The notes under the pieces were generated by a model. It was given only the letters and a program-made list of their open reading frames with translations. It was not told the origin of the DNA and did no database searches. This document shows positions 42,901-54,480 of a stretch of DNA of 64,000 nt, in pieces. A program made the position numbers and the translations under genes. This DNA is from Pleodorina starrii (taxonomy: Eukaryota; Chlorophyta; Chlorophyceae; Chlamydomonadales; Volvocaceae): positions 5,701,001 to 5,765,000 of the forward strand of contig BRXU01000004.1 in NCBI GenBank assembly GCA_030267565.1, read 5' to 3'. Position 1 is the stretch's first letter, and each line of letters starts with the position of its first letter.

Positions 42901-43892
42901 GGGCTTGGCGAGCGGAGCGGGCCAGTTGGCTGCAGCAGGCCCGGCAGTACAGGCAGTACATGCAGTACTGTACTGGTGGTGCTCCATTCCCGATGGCACT
43001 CGACGTTCGTGAAGTTGTGGGGGGGCTGGGGGTGGAGGTCGGATGCGCGTGGTACTCGGGTGCGCGATAGGGAATGCGTGTGTGTGTGTGTGTGTAGGGG
43101 CGAGGGAATCGCTAAGGGGCGTTCGGGGCGCGGCTGCTGGTTTGTACTGCTAGTACGACAGCGCCGAACGGGCGGCGGGAACTCACCGTGAGACGTAGTC
43201 GGGTGGACGCCTGGTGGGGTTTGGAGACACCGACTCCCAGCGTGAAGCCAGCCAGTCTGTGTGTGTGTGTGTGTGGAGGGGGGGGTATGGGCGTTCCAGG
43301 GGGGATGGGGCGTGTGTGTTTAGGGGTGCGGGGGGGGGGGGGGAAGCAGGTGTGGCGCGACGGCAGTTTGGGGGTTGTGAGAGCGAGCGATGACGTCGGT
43401 GTCGTACATCACGTGGAGGAGCTTACGGGGGCGGGTGGGCGTTTGGTACTGGTACACTCGGTCAACGGGTGGTTTCGGAGGGTATTTGAATTTAAATTTC
43501 AGTCGATTCCCTCCGGCGCGGCGCAAACCGGCATTGGCAGGCGCCTCGCCTTGCCCCGCCCACATCCACCCAACACATACACCCGGGGGGCGACAGCGTC
43601 GCAGCGCTGTACTCACTCTTTTTTGAATTTCAGTCGATACTCGGGCTCATAGTTAAACCGATACTGTTCGCGGCGAGAGGAAAGGAGGCGGAGGGGGGAT
43701 GGTGGTTGCGAAGGCTCGGGTGAGGTCCCGGGAAGCGCCCTCGCTGCGCGGAGAGAGCGGACCCCGCCAAGGGACACAAGAAAGGTGTACGGCCACGTTT
43801 GCCGCACACCTGGTCGCGCGTACCTGGTCCAAAATATCGTCAATGACGCTATTCAGGCCCTGCGAGGCTGCATCGTCCTCCTCGCTGTTCAT
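39902..43892 (-). CDS. Uncharacterised beta-strand-rich protein, 8 exons
   Basis: Eight exons join in phase: 43824-43892, 43617-43663, 43187-43256, 42321-42499, 41853-41901, 41251-41321, 40504-40582, 39902-40147. They give 269 residues from ATG 43892-43890 to a TGA at 39904-39902. The start is acidic (NSEEDDAASQGLNSVIDDIL), with no obvious cleavable signal. The body alternates polar and aromatic/hydrophobic residues in short strands (YRFNYEPEYRLKFKKE; FTLGVGVS; FVAGYFWDTRRPSLDYRLST; LLRARWNLDMQLP; VPVEVEYGSMDFSI), compatible with a membrane beta-barrel such as an organelle outer-envelope protein. I do not recognise the family, so this is inference from pattern only. The last exon carries a Gly/Ser/Ala tail. 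It starts 510 bases from, and opposite to, the ARID-PHD gene. Confidence 0.72.
40981..41250. repeat. C-rich minisatellite (CCCGCCCCCTCCTCAT and CCCCACGCACCCCT units)
   Basis: Two adjoining arrays fill the intron between exons 6 and 7 of the uncharacterised gene: 14-17-bp CGCCCCCTCCTCATCC units, then longer units containing CCCCCACGCACCCCTCC and CCCCCTGCCGCC. The array abuts the donor at 41250, whose GTGCGTGGG is itself the complement of a repeat unit. Confidence 0.85.
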
Positions 43893-44402
43893 CTCTGGCG
43901 AGACGCTGTTTGGCTCTCGTCCAGCGCGCGCCGTGGCTGAAGTGGCAACTTTTCACTGCACTCAATTGAGCGGCTGCCGAAGTACTTTTAGGGGTTGTGA
44001 GGGATTGCTCGTTGAGGAGAATGCGAGTCTAAGCAGAGTGGCCCTCAACGACTTGCTATCAAAATGACGAACGGCAGGCTCGCAAGCAACCGAGGCTGTC
44101 AACTAAGTGAGAGATGTGTGTGGCAAAGGCAGTCTCGGCAAGTTGATGAGAAGCAAAAATAATCTAGCGATGTATAGGGTTCACTGTCGTCCATGTTGCC
44201 TTTTGAAAACGGTAGCTCCGAGACCAAGCATACGTCAGTCGCGCCGCACTAACAAGCAGGGTTTGCATGGGTTTTTGACTCGCCGCAATATTACAACAGA
44301 ACTGCACGCCACCTGATTATGAAGTTACGTTTCCATTGTAGGGAGACCTCTTTCTAAATGTCGTTAGTGTGAAATAATTTCTCATGTGTCGATAGATCAA
44401 AT
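43893..44402. promoter_or_regulatory. Divergent intergenic region, probable shared promoter
   Basis: 510 bases separate the start codons of two head-to-head genes. The sequence is less GC-rich than the genes. I see no clear TATA box, so the promoter role rests on position only. Confidence 0.4.
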
Positions 44403-47400
44403 ATGGCTTCGCCACGGTGGCGCATACTTGCGTGCTCCGCTGCGCCAACGAGGGACAGCGGAGTGGGCGTCTTCTCGGCCCTCTTGGACTTGGCAGCTCC
44501 CGAAACCCAGCCGCAGAATGTTCAGGTACATACCATCACCTTGAGCTCTTTTCTGCACCTCTGGGGACATCTAGGCCACCGGGGCTCGCCCTACGACGGT
44601 CCATCTTGGACGCCCCCAGCACGACCCATTTTCACCGCGAGGGCGTGCCGCAGGTGTCGGTGCTGTTTAACCCATCGCTGACAGAGTTCGGGGACGCGGT
44701 CGCGGCCAACCGGCCGAACCTCATCTACTGCTGCGGGTCGTCATCGCAGCAGGACGACAACCCGACCAACACCATCGGACCCTTCCACTTTCGAGGTAGC
44801 GCCACGGACTGCATCAAACAGACGGGACTGTCTGGGCCGGATGGATTGTTATGCCCCGTTTTATCATCCTCCTGGGTTGTGTTGCACCCCTCCCCTTGAC
44901 TCCCTAACCGGCCTTCGCTGGGTATGGCCCCTCCCCGCCCGCCGCGCACTCTCCAGCAGCAGCCACCCTCTCCCCCCTTCCCACCCCCAGCAGCCACCCT
45001 CTCCCCCCTTCCCACCCCCAGCAGCCACTCCCGGCATCCAACACTTGAATCTCCTGCCCTCGCCGGCTCCGTCTGCCCCCATGCGCCATGCCGCATCGCC
45101 GTCGCCCCCACCCCCCGCCGTGACGTCATCATTGTACCCAAATCATTGTCCGCCACGGTACTCCCCCGACGGCGTGGCCCCTGCGCCTCAGCCCACAAAC
45201 CCTGCTCGGCACCCCTAGACCCCCGCCGCCCCCCCGGGCCGCAGCCAGCTTGCCCACGCCGCTGCCGCCGCTGCTGCTGCTGTTGCCGCCGCCTGGGCCC
45301 GGGCCACAGATGGGAGCGATCTGGGCGAGGGAGCGCTTCTGAAGGCGCTGGCGGAGGCGCAAGCGGAGGTGGTCTACATGGACGCGGCGGTGTCGCCACA
45401 CTTTGGTAAGGGAGGGGCCTGGGGGCTGGCCGCGTCGGCGTCGGCGTCGCTGGCGGCGGGGCACGCAGCCCCAGCAGCCTCGACGGTGCCGCTGCCGGCT
45501 GTCGCCGCCACGGGCTGCGGTCATGGCGACGGTTGCGGCAACGGCAGCACTTCTGGAGGCAGCTCGGCGCCCTGGCGGCGCGGTTGCACCAGCGCGCAGG
45601 GCGTAGAGTGCGAGGGAGGGAGGGGATGGGGACCGAGTCGGTGGCCGGGGGAGAAGGAGCGGGCCGGGCGGGGCAGCGGTCCAACAGCAGCGGCACCACC
45701 GCAGGGCAGCGGCTTGTAGCGTGTCCATGGCGGCAGCAGCGCCAGAACCAGCGGAGCACCGGCTCAGACGGCCGCTGGCGATGGCGGATGGTTGAGGAAC
45801 GCACACGCACACGCGCGCACACGGGGCCGGCGGGCCGCGCAGGCAGAGAAGGACGGCGGGGCGCTGTCGCAGCTCGGCACGGGGTCCTCTGCGCGTCCGC
45901 GCCTTCGCCGCTGCGGCGTGCGGGCACGTGACGTCAGCAGCCGCCCCAGGGAGGGGGGCTGCGGCCTGCGCGGCGCCGTGAATACATCCATTCAGGCCGT
46001 CGGCCCCCTGCCTGAAATGGGTTGACGGCCACGGCCGACGCTGCTGCCACGCCGTCGTCGTGCGCTCACTGACCCATGGGTCGGTCGGTGCCAGGCTCGG
46101 CGGTACCCAACATGCTGCTGGGCGGCCACCACGCTGCGCACGGGCGGGCTGGCGCGAGACGGCCCGCGGCACCGTGCACCGCTGGTGGCTACCGGAGCGG
46201 GGCTGAGGCAGCCCAGCGCCGCAACAGCGCGACATTGCGGACTTGCTGCGCACACATTTACGTACCCCCACGTGCCCAGGGCGGACGAGTCGCAGCTGAC
46301 CTGGCAGCTCGGTACACAGCGGTCGGCAGCCGCACAGCGCCTGTCCCCTCCTGTTCGGCCTGCATCGGACACCGCGGTGTAGCAGCCGCCATTGCGCCGT
46401 CCCCGTCCCCGTCCCAAGGGCGGTGTAGCAGCCGCCATTGCGCCGTCCCCGTCCCAAGGGCGTTTGGCGCTGCCCTTGCCCCTGGTTCGCGCCCTGCTCT
46501 CCTCTGGGCACGGCCGTCTTCCTTCTGGGAAACGTTCTCGGACCGTCCGCGCCCTCGACAAGCACACGATGCGCACGCACCGCACAGGCCCTTGCCGCCC
46601 TCGGCGCAGCCCCCACCGCACAGCCCCCACCGCACAGCCCCCACCGCACAGCCCCCACCGCACAGCCCCCACCGCACAGCCCCCACTCGCCTCCATGATC
46701 CATGATCTGGTCCCGGCCTATCGGTATCTGGACTGTGTGTGGACTGCGGCTGCACCCGGTCGATGCATGGAAGGACAAATCGCCCCCGGGCTCCGGCCTA
46801 AACGTGGATAACCCCCCACCCCGCTCTCCACCTGCTGCCCCCTGCGGGTCTCGCCTCCATCACCCGCCTGCCCACCACATCACCCACCTGCCCTCAGGGC
46901 CCACACTGCACCACTGGGGTACGCACCACGTGGTGGTGTGGCCCGCCGATGCCGCCATCCCCGTCGCCGTGGCATCCTACTTCACCGCCGCTTTCCTGGC
47001 CTTCCTCCTCAACTCCGCCGCATCGCCGCCGGAGGCCTTCGCCACCGCCAGCCACGGCGCGCAGGCGCACTGCTGCGTGCCGCCGCCACCACCACCGCAG
47101 CAGCAGCAGCGGGACGCCGCGTCTGCCGGCGGCGGCGCCGCCGCCGCCGGCAGCGACGATGGCAGTGGCTACAGCGGGCCGCCGCTGCCGGCCTTTGTGT
47201 CGGCGGTACGGCCGGGGCTGCCGGACAGCTCGTCCATTCCGGCGCTGGTGGTTCCGGGGCTGTCCCTGGAGCCGTCCAGACTTTCCTCGTTCCCGGGTGC
47301 GGCCGAGGAAGGGGGGAGGGTGCGGTTGGGGAGGGGAGGGCGCGGGAGCCCCCACCTCCAGAGCTCCCAAGGGCCGGGACTCAGGTTGGTTGAAGGCGAC

Positions 47401-50400
47401 GGGTCGGGGCTGCATGCAGCGCAGGCCCCGCAGGGCTTGGTCCTGGGTTTGGCCCTCCGTGGGTGGCCTAAACGTCCAAGACGGGTTGAAGGGGGGGGCC
47501 AACTGCCCGCGGCCACACACAAACTGACCCCCACATCCCCCAAAAACCCGGCGTCCTTACCCCCAGCCCGAAAGAAGAAGAAGACTGCCCTTGGCACTTC
47601 CGTCGGCCGGATCCGTCGATCCGTCGACACAGCCTTGAAGCCAACGAGTCCAACAACAGGAACAGGAACAGGTCAACAAGTCCAAAGCCACACAGTCCAA
47701 GACCGGATTTCTCTTTTCTCCCGCCTCTCCTGCCAATCCGCATGGCAGGCTGGACGGACGTTCGGCTGCTGGCCCCGCGCGCGGAGCTGCGTCTGCTGCT
47801 GGTGGGCGACTCCGGCCTCATCGACTCCACGCGGCTGAGCTTCCTGGGGGAGGCGCTGAGGGCGCTGCTGGTGATGGAGGTGCGCGACCTCAAGGTAAGG
47901 GCGGGGGGGTGGGTGGGTTGAGGCGGGGTGGGGACGAGGTGGGATTGAGGCGGGTTGGGGTGTGATTGGAAACCTGCGGGATCCCCAGGCGAGGTGAGGC
48001 GGGATGAGATGGGGTGCAGTTGCCCAGAGGCATGGCGGGGCGGGGGGGGGTATAAAGCCGAAGGTGAGGCGGGGTGGAGTGGGGTTAGAGTACGATAGCC
48101 CCAGCTGGAAAGCTGACAGGGTGGGGTGGTCAAGACGGGACTGCAGCGATGGGGCAGATACGATGGCGAGGCGGGGTGGGGCGCGGCACGGTGCGGCACG
48201 GGACCCCCGGCGCATGCGGCTCGGAGCTGCTTGCGTCTCTCCACGGTCTATGCAGGCGGGATGAGCCTGGGGACTCCCTTGACCTCGCCTCGCCTCGCCT
48301 GCCTGCCATGGACCCAATGCCCCTCGCCTGTCTTCCCTGTCTGCCTGCCTGTCTGTCTGCCCTGGCCCCTGGGCCTTAGCCCTGCCTGTCCGTCTGCTCG
48401 CTGCCACCTGCACCGGCGACGCCGCTCACCCTCTCACCGGAAGGACCCCCCCCTGCATGTGCCACCCGCACCCGCCCGCCCTCTGCGCCTGCGTGGCCGC
48501 AGCTGGTATCCCGCACTCCACTGGACAAGCTGCCCCGCACGCTGCCGGGCGGCTGCCAGGCGGTGCGCTGCCAGTACGCCACCGCCAGCGGCGCGAGCGG
48601 GTCGGTGGTGCTGGGGGCGCCCCCCTCGGTGCTGGAACACGAGGGGCTGGTGCAGCACGCGCTCAGGTGAGGGGGTTATCCACGTATAGGCCCACGTATC
48701 CACGTATCCACGTATAGGGGGGGACAGGGAGTGATATGCTCCTTTATATAAAAATGAGTCACTGCGGACGTTGTTGATCAAGCTGCTGCAGCCGCTGAAC
48801 CTCCGGAACTGTTATTTGGGGGGGGGAGCGGGCGTGGCGCGGCTGTTGGGGGCGCGTGTGGAGCCACATCTGGCACCACCGTATTGGGGAGGCTGCCTTT
48901 CGTTACTCGACCCGGGTGTGCTGAGGCTCACACCACACGCCTGTCCCGCCCCAAAGGTGGTCCCGCGTCCTTGGGTTCTGCTGCGCCCTGGGTCCGTTCG
49001 CCGAACGTCGCCTCGGGTTCCACAGCCGCTGCTGCCTCACCCTTACCACCCTAAACACCCCTTCCCTTCAGCTCCTCAGCTCGCCGCTTTGGGCTGTTAC
49101 ACGGTACTCCCCCCTGCCCCCCTGCCCCTCCGCCTCCCCTGCAGGATGACGCTGGTGACTGACAGCGTGAGCCTGCAGTTCCGGCTGCCTCCCCCGGGGC
49201 TGTCTCTTCCCGCCCCGCGCACCTCCCAGGCGGTGGCTGGCGGCCTGCCGCTGGTGGATACGGTGGCGGTCACCTCGCTGTGGGCGGTGGAGGTGCTCAG
49301 GTCGCTGTGCAGGGTAAGGGTGGGGTAAAAAAGAAGATACCGCAGCGAAGGGACGGAGACGGCGTTAGCGAACGGACCCAGAGGGTAGGGGGGGTGGAGC
49401 GGGACAGCCGGGAAGGACAGTCCGGAGTAGGGGCTGAAGAGAGGGGCTTGGGGAGGGGGGGCGCTCCGTGCGCGAGAGTCCTCTCGCCTGCGCAGGGGCG
49501 CAGCGCGCGGTCGTGGAGGTACGGGGGCGGGCGGGGCGAGGCGGGGCGGGGCTTGGGCCTCCACTTTACTTTCTCTTCCCTTCTCCTGGCATTTACCTTT
49601 ACCTTGGGATGATTCCCCCCTGGGACGCGCGTGCGTGCACTTAAACCCAAGGCCCGCTGCCGCCCCCGGCCACCTCCGTCTCCGTCGGCACCCAGGAGCA
49701 ACGGTACCGCAGCCTGGCGGCGCTGGGCGTGGCGGCAGTGGGCAACATGGCGGATGGCGCCTTCACCGCCGCCGATGTACGGCGAATGGAGGTGCTTGTC
49801 GCCGGCAGCTGGTCGCCGCCCTCGGCGGCGCCGCCGCCGCTCATCGCCATGACCGCCTCGGAGCCGGTTCCGGCGGCGGCGCCGCAACCCGGGGGTGAGG
49901 CGCTGCCGTCGCCGGCGGCGGCGGCGCCGCCGCCGTCACTGGACCTCACCGCCGCCGCCGCCAGCGGCGGCGCTTACTTCGGGAATGACGCCCTGATGGG
50001 TTACGCTTTGACCGGACACCTGCAGCATCTAGCCGGTGGCGGCGGCGCCGGCGCGGACGGTACAGCAGCGGCGGCGGCGGGCACCGCCGCCGCCGCGTCG
50101 CCGGACAGCCCCGGCGGCGGCGGCGCCGGCGGGGAGGGGCCCTCGGGACTGGGGACGTCGGCGTCCGGCGCCGGGATCGGCTTTGGGATCGGTGGTGTAG
50201 GAGGGTTTGCCGCCGGCGCCGGCGCCGGCTTTGACGGGTCACCGGAGGGCAATGGCAACGGCTACGGAAATGGTGGCGATCCAGGCTCCCGGGGTCCGGG
50301 CCGACCCGCGGGTCCGCTCTCGGACAAGCCACCCAACTTCACGGGGGATTTGCCGGTGCGTGCGTGCGGGCGCGGATTGGGATTGTGGGTCGGCGATTGC

Positions 50401-51807
50401 ATGGGGAAGGAATGAGTGCACCGGCGATGCGCGCACTGACGGGAGCTGTTCCTTGCCACCGTGTCGTACGTGTCGTATGTGTCGTAAGCGCGTAGCAGCA
50501 GGATGTTGGGGTGGTGCACGTCAAGAGGGGCATCCTGCACCTTACGTTCCCCTCCCGCCCCCTCGCATAACTTCACACGGACCTTCGTCCTACCCACCCA
50601 CCCACCCACCTGTCCTTCACTGCCCCCCTTACCCCTCCCCCTCCCCCTCTACGGGCCAGCGCCATTCTGTTACCGTCCTTCTGTTCTGCTGCTATTGCCC
50701 TCCCTCTTCGCCTCTTGGCTGCTTGCCCTGTCCCTCTTCCTACCCATGCTCCTGTGGCCGCGGGTCAATGTTCCTTTGCCCCCTGCCACTGCGGCTCTTC
50801 TTCTTGTAACCTGTACCCTGTCCCTGTCTCTGTCCCTGCAGGGCTACACCTGCCGTCGGCCCCCTCTGTCTTGCTGCTCCGAAACCCAGTTCTACGACGA
50901 TCTGGTGGAGTTCCTGACGCTGCTGCGCGGCAAGCCCATCGACCGCTCGCGCTTCCCCGAGGCGGTGCTCAACGGCGTCTCGCTGGACCTGTTCAGCCTG
51001 TATCGGGAGGTGGTCACGAGGGGCGGATTCCGGGTGGGCAACGGAATCAACTGGAAGGGACAGGTGAGGGTTTTGAGGGCAGTCGCATTCAAGCATTTTT
51101 GCACGGGCTAGGGTTGCAGTCCTGCCGCGGTACGGTACGGTACGGTACCTCTTGCTGCGCTGATTATGCGGCTGACTTGCTAGGGAGGGTGAGTGAGAGA
51201 CTCGGCGCCCGTTTGCAGGTACGGTGAGAATCCGGTACACCCTCCCTGGTTTGGCGCTCCCACTCCCGACTCCCGAGATTCAAAGGTTCAAACGCTGAAG
51301 TCAGCCCCGCCCTCTCTTCCGCCTGCCTCCCACCTCTTGGACTCATTCCGGGCCGTCCGGGGCCTCCCTCACGGGGCCGTATCGGACCACCTCATTAAAT
51401 CTATGGACGCATCGGATCCATGCCCTCCCTCCCCTCCTTGACCGCCTTGCCTGGCCCCCGCCCAGGTCTTCCCGCGCATGCGGAATTGGACCGAGACCAA
51501 CAAGCAGACGGGCGTGGGCAACGCGCTCAAGCGCCACTACCAAAACTACCTTTGGGAGTACGAGGTGGCGCACCCCGAGGACGTGACCACGGACCGCTGC
51601 GTGCTGTGCAACGGCGGCGACACGGTGTCCAGCGACTGGGTGTGCTGCGATGCCTGCGAGAACTGGGCGCACTTTTCGTGCGACAAGCGGCCCGGCATCG
51701 GCGCGTTCAAGGACTACGCGACGGGCGCGGGCCGCGTGTACGTGTGCCCCTCGTGCGCGCGGGAGCAGGAGGCGGGGGAGGCGGTGAAACGGCAGCGGAC
51801 GGCGTGA
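44403..51807 (+). CDS. ARID DNA-binding and PHD-finger chromatin protein (At3g43240-like), 10 exons
   Basis: Ten exons in agreeing phase: 44403-44525, 44654-44795, 45310-45405, 46898-47296, 47749-47894, 48503-48666, 49145-49313, 49696-50355, 50842-51063, 51466-51807. They give 820 residues and a TGA stop. The N-terminal 500 residues follow the plant ARID/PHD protein family (VSVLFNPSLTEFGDAVAAN; HHWGTHHVVVWPADAAIPVA; LWAVEVLRSL; EQRYRSLAALGVAAVGNMA). Exon 8 then carries a long Gly/Ala insert. The ARID domain spans exons 9-10 (FYDDLVEFLTLLRGKPIDR; VSLDLFSLYREVVTRGGF; ALKRHYQNYLWEYE). A C4HC3 PHD finger follows (CVLCNGGD, WVCCDACENWAHFSCDK, YVCPSCARE). The expected role is nuclear binding of AT-rich DNA and histone tails. 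A basic KRQR lies at the C-terminus. The first exon joins the second with an intron of 128 bases, and the fit to the plant homologue supports that choice. Confidence 0.88.
46374..46461. repeat. Two direct copies of a 38-44-bp intronic unit
   Basis: GTGTAGCAGCCGCCATTGCG, then CCGTCCCCGTCCCAAGGGCG, occurs twice in tandem (the first copy with an extra CCCCGT) in the third intron of the ARID-PHD gene. Confidence 0.8.
46606..46686. repeat. 14-bp tandem repeat (CACAGCCCCCACCG)
   Basis: About five and a half perfect copies in the third intron of the ARID-PHD gene. Confidence 0.9.
46786..46818 (+). repeat. Dispersed intronic motif B, sense, near 3' splice site
   Basis: GGGCTCCGGCCTAAACGTGG followed by ATAACCCCCC, about 80 bases before the acceptor of ARID-PHD exon 4. 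It closely matches copies in the TmcB-like gene on the other strand. Confidence 0.72.
48670..48720 (-). repeat. Dispersed intronic motif B, antisense, directly at 5' splice site
   Basis: The donor GTGAGG runs straight into GGGTTATCCACGTATAGG. Two further CACGTATC units follow and then another CACGTATAGGGG, so the motif core is locally amplified. Confidence 0.75.
49325..49379 (-). repeat. Dispersed intronic motif A, antisense, directly after 5' splice site
   Basis: Best-preserved copy: AAAAAAGAAGATACCGCAGC, then GAAGGGACGGAGACGGCG, then TTAGCGAACGGACCC, starting 11 bases after the donor of ARID-PHD exon 7. Confidence 0.75.
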
Positions 51808-52796
51808 GAGGGCCCGGAGAAGGAAATGGGGGTTGCGGGCTGGGCCGCGGTGGGCTATACATCGAAGAAGGCGTGGGAGAGCCAGGGCTTGGGAGGGCAG
51901 GAGTTGATGGCGCTTCGATGGGAGGCGGGCGCGGCGCTGCAAAGCTTGTTTGGAGCGTGCGCACGCAGGCGCACGCGGTGGCGCTGCTCACCGAGTGTGC
52001 TAATCGGCATGAGGTTGCGAACCGTTGAGGCAGTGTGTTCCACCACCGAGACTGGCGCAGTGTACGGTGGTTCGTACAAGCAAGTTGACAGGTTGACTCC
52101 CTTGCAGATACAGCAGCTTCATGTTATATATGTGACGAACTAATGCGTTTGTAGCCTTCGCACTTCTTTCTACTGCGGGGTACTGTCGAGCACTCAAATC
52201 GAAGTCAGACCCGCAAGCGGTTGGATGGACAAGTTTGCCGTCACTGTTTTACAAGGCATCAGCCTGAGTCCGATTCCAACCTGTAGCTGCGCAAAAGGAC
52301 TGGCCGCTGGCTTGCGAATCGTCACCAACGCCTGGCCTGCGTTCTTCACCGAACCAGCACCAACAGCACGTTACACGACACCGACTGTAACAGGACGGAC
52401 AACATCACCATCTTCACGGGATCACCAACCGACTTTGGGCCGCCGCACGACCGCTGCAACCGCGGAAACGCCATCCACTTCGCCCAAGCTCCAAACCACC
52501 CCCGACCTTGATCTGGCATCTGAAGGCACGACTGGCGCGAGGGAGGCGTATTATATGATGCTGATGGGCTTGCCTCGGTAGTCAGAAGCCGAAGTCGACT
52601 GCGCGGCATCCGTCGAGGATACCGGTATTGAGCAATATCCGAAAAGCAGGCGCTTTGCGACTGAGTGTTTGAACATTACGCGATAAAAAAATAACGACGA
52701 ATCACTGTAACACAAAAATTGCCTCAAAATTTGATCATGTTCGGTCTTCTCAAGAAAACAGTATCAGGTGCATACAGCACAATCACGACAGGCACC
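51808..52796. other. Convergent 3' intergenic region
   Basis: 989 bases between the stop codons of two convergent genes, so it should hold both 3' untranslated regions. TGTAA, the usual poly(A) signal of volvocine algae, occurs on plus at about 52385 and 52706, and its complement TTACA at about 52247 and 52371. The open frame at 52225-52581 has no recognisable features. The last 150 bases are AT-rich. Confidence 0.5.
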
Positions 52797-54097
52797 TTAC
52801 GCCGAGCCTGCGCCCTCCGTGGGGGGCTTCTCCTCGGCAGCGGGGCTAGAGGCCGGCGGAGCCGGGTCCGCGGTGGGGGCAGGCGTAGCCGGCGCCTCCG
52901 TGCTCGCAGACCCGTTGTTGCCCAGGACCGCGGCCGCGCCGATAACCGCCACGGCACCAGCAATCAGCAGGGTTCCTGCAGGTAGACGCGACAACACCAC
53001 CGGGATTCACATATCAGCACCCTTTCGGATTCACAGGAGCAGCCAACTGAAGCCACCTACACGGGGGGAGCAATGGGAACCGACCTCTTGGGCGAAGGTC
53101 TTGTGAGGACGCGTGTCCTGGAATCTGGGTCTCACCTGAGTTGGACGCGGGGGCCGCCTCAGCTGCAGCGGCCGCAACAGGCGCCGGCGCCGGGGTCTCC
53201 ACCGCAGCTGGAGCTGGCGCAGGGGCGGCGGCGGGCTCGGGGACCGCCACAGCCTTCACCACGGGCGCCTCAACGGCCACGGGCTCCTCCGCAACGACGG
53301 GCGCCGCCTCCACTACAGCTGCCACGGGCGCGGGCTCCTCGACAACAACGGGCGCCGCCTGAACAGCAGCCGTCACGGGCTCCTCCACGACAACAGGCGC
53401 CGCCTCCACCGCAGCCGCAACGGGCGCGGGCACAGGAGCGGGCGGCGGAGGCGGGGCGGGTGTGGGAGCTGGCGCGGCCTCAAGCTTCGGCGCAGCAATG
53501 GGGCCGGGCGCGGCCTTGGGGGCCTCAACCTCCGCCTGCGCGCCAGCGAGCAAGAGGGTGGTGATGGCGAATCAACGGAGCGTATGGGACAGTTCTGGTG
53601 GGAAATGTACCGCGGTGCCGCTGGGGGGAGGTGACACAAAGGAAGGCCTGCCGGCCTGCTTTGGCACCTACCGGCGCAGCGGGCTTGGAGTTGCGCGCGC
53701 GGATGATCGCCATCAGCTCCTCCTCGCGCGCGCGACTGTCCGAGTAGTCGCTAGCTAGCGACACGGGAGCTCCGGCCAGGCCCTGTGCAGTGCAGCGACC
53801 GAACGAGTGCAAGCAGCCTGCGTCAGAGGAGCCGTCCGAGAGATCCGCAGTGCACATGCACGCATATAGAGCTCAATGCATTTTTTGCCTTGCAGACGGG
53901 GTTAAACAAAGAATCACGAGGCGTAAACCTTCCGGCTCGAAACGCTGCTTAACCGTCTACTTGCGTACCAGGCCGAGCATGATGCCTGCAACGGCTCCGA
54001 ACGCGACATTGTGCTGGTTGGAGGCCCTCGTAACAACTACACGGGCGCGAGCCCGCTGCGGCTGGGCCACGGACGCTGCGCGGTTGCGGAGCTGCAT
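52797..54097 (-). CDS. Ala/Pro-rich probable chloroplast membrane protein, 4 exons
   Basis: Four exons in phase: 53969-54097, 53672-53782, 53136-53535, 52797-52975. They give 272 residues, ATG 54097-54095 and a TAA stop. Residues 1-25 (MQLRNRAASVAQPQRARARV) are basic, Ser/Ala-rich and without acid, as in algal chloroplast transit peptides. A hydrophobic stretch follows (VAFGAVAGIMLGLGLAGAPV), then a charged helix (SDSRAREEELMAIIRARNS). About 130 residues of Ala/Pro/Val/Glu follow, with repeats of the form AAPVVVEEPV. A second hydrophobic helix (LLIAGAVAVIGAAAVLG) precedes an acidic Pro/Ala tail. I do not recognise the family. Plastid location and two membrane passes are inferred. It is divergent to the UBE2S gene, 383 bases between starts. 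Confidence 0.75.
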
Positions 54098-54480
54098 CGC
54101 TGCTGAGACGTCCTTAGTTTATTAGTTAGTAGGTCACAGATGCATCGCTACTTTGGCCAGGCTTTTGGCTTTCTGCAACAAGTAGAGGCACCTTGTACGA
54201 ACGCGGATTGATCTGGTCAAACGCCGAAACGATTCAAGTTGTGAATTATCTTTGCGCCGAGCGCACTCGCACAATCATACGTTTGATAACCCACAGTAAC
54301 ATCACTTTCAGTCGTGGCAGTCTGCAGAGCACGCACCCGCTGTCCCAACGTGAGGAAGACCAGGCCCTTTCCTTAATCACGGCATCCTGCAGAAGCTACT
54401 GACGCTCTGGTAGCAGCTACTTCAATTAAAACTATTGCTCCAGATTTGTGACTTCGCTGTCATTACGTATCTTGCCAGCC
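54098..54480. promoter_or_regulatory. Divergent intergenic region upstream of UBE2S-like gene
   Basis: 383 bases between two head-to-head start codons, relatively AT-rich for the window. No clear core promoter element was identified. The assignment is positional. Confidence 0.4.

Noticed and set aside
44526..44545. A 20-base intron joining two frames at the start of the ARID-PHD gene
   Set aside because: Too short to splice. The acceptor at 44653 gives a 128-base intron, correct phase and better fit to the plant homologue.
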